DNA from: Escarpia spicata
Taxonomy: Eukaryota > Annelida > Polychaeta > Sabellida > Siboglinidae
Assembly: GCA_963995525.1 (NCBI GenBank)
Contig: OZ023206.1
Coordinates: 73,066,506 to 73,130,505 of the forward strand
Reading direction: 5' to 3'
Length of the DNA: 64,000 nucleotides
The position numbers were made by a program, and so were the translations under genes. Of this stretch, positions 63,496-64,000 are shown piece by piece (position 1 is the first letter of the stretch; each line of letters opens with the position of its first letter). The notes below the pieces were generated by a model that saw only the letters and a list, made by a program, of their open reading frames with translations, was not told where the DNA came from and ran no database searches.

Positions 63496-64000
63496 GTACG
63501 TATTACGTACATTGGTTCATAACATGTCTACTTATACTCCGGCAGGTAGCACCACTCTGTGCAGCTATGCTTACTGGCCACCACTCTGAAGTCATCTGCA
63601 GAAACCTAGTGTTACTTCTCATCTGGCTCTGCATCTCTAGTGGCTTTTCCATCTTCCCCTATCCTTTGAGATGTTGCTCCAATACATGACTGTGTAGATT
63701 ATTTCTTGTACGCTGCCCCCAGGAATACCTCAGTGGGAGTTGTACAGTTTCCCCTCTAAATCTCATTATTTAAATTAATTAATATGATGAATCTAAGTTA
63801 AGTTAGTAACAAGTTTTCGTATGGCTTTAATGTTGGCATATAATATGTTCGTCGTGACACATTTCTAAGCGTCAAGGCGTGATGCAGTTAGACGTTTGTT
63901 TGGTGAGCCTCAAGTGAAGTGCAGACGGCGGTCTCTCAGGGTGTACTTGTTTCGTGTACTACTCTACTCGGTACCCCCCCCCCCTATTCCCGGTGTATCC
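63496..64000 (+). other. Start of intron 2 of lectin copy 3
   Basis: Homologous to 16123-16620 of copy 1. No exon is reached before the window ends. Confidence 0.7.

Overview
The window is eukaryotic, non-coding-rich DNA of a metazoan, most likely a mollusc or another lophotrochozoan (inference). The reasons are spliced fibrinogen-domain lectin genes with phase-consistent introns, several families of decayed non-LTR retrotransposons (LINEs), long CA, CT and TAC microsatellites, many minisatellites, and a relic of a multi-copy uncharacterised invertebrate gene family. No tRNA, rRNA, CRISPR or bacterial-type operon was seen. Most long open frames are repeat translations or LINE pieces.

The organising feature is a cluster of fibrinogen-related (FReD) lectin genes. 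Copy 1 (+, 12551-19048) can be assembled as five exons whose frames join exactly, giving a 319-residue secreted protein with a signal peptide, a short coiled coil and a complete C-terminal fibrinogen domain. Copy 2 (+, 26642-28905) is a pseudogene: exon 1 is frameshifted, the exon 2 donor is destroyed, and a minisatellite stands where exon 3 should begin. An extra exon-1-like piece lies at 27428-27607. Copy 3 (+, from 60778) has an open exon 1 with a strongly expanded coiled coil and an intact exon 2, then runs off the window. A fourth, inverted copy survives as minus-strand relics: exon 1 at 47154-46904, a weak exon 4 at about 37150-37060, and exon 5 at 35736-35486 with one stop codon. Copies 1 to 3 sit in duplicated blocks (about 10676-19590, 22690-28930 and 57060-64000). 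Each block also carries an old satellite of about 190 bp, a terminal-inverted-repeat element and a conserved 5' flank.

Region by region: 1-5245 holds a dispersed coding-like repeat and a nearly full-length decayed LINE. 6558-10675 is a CR1-like LINE split by a second LINE. 10676-19590 is lectin block 1. 19596-22685 is a CR1-type LINE with a 43-bp minisatellite inside it. 22690-28930 is lectin block 2. 28985-34440 holds two minus-strand LINEs of the same family as the one at 6558; the longer still shows an SGNH-hydrolase ORF1. 34441-47160 holds the inverted lectin relics, long CA tracts, a 59-bp minisatellite, an uncharacterised gene relic (40765-44225) and a LINE that meets it at a rearrangement breakpoint. 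47800-52000 has more LINE remains. 52300-57060 is minisatellites and microsatellites. 57060-64000 is lectin block 3.

The lectin proteins are probably secreted multimers: the coiled coil would oligomerise them and the fibrinogen domain would bind acetylated or other glycan ligands, as in ficolins, tachylectin-5 and molluscan fibrinogen-related proteins. That role comes from the family and was not shown here.
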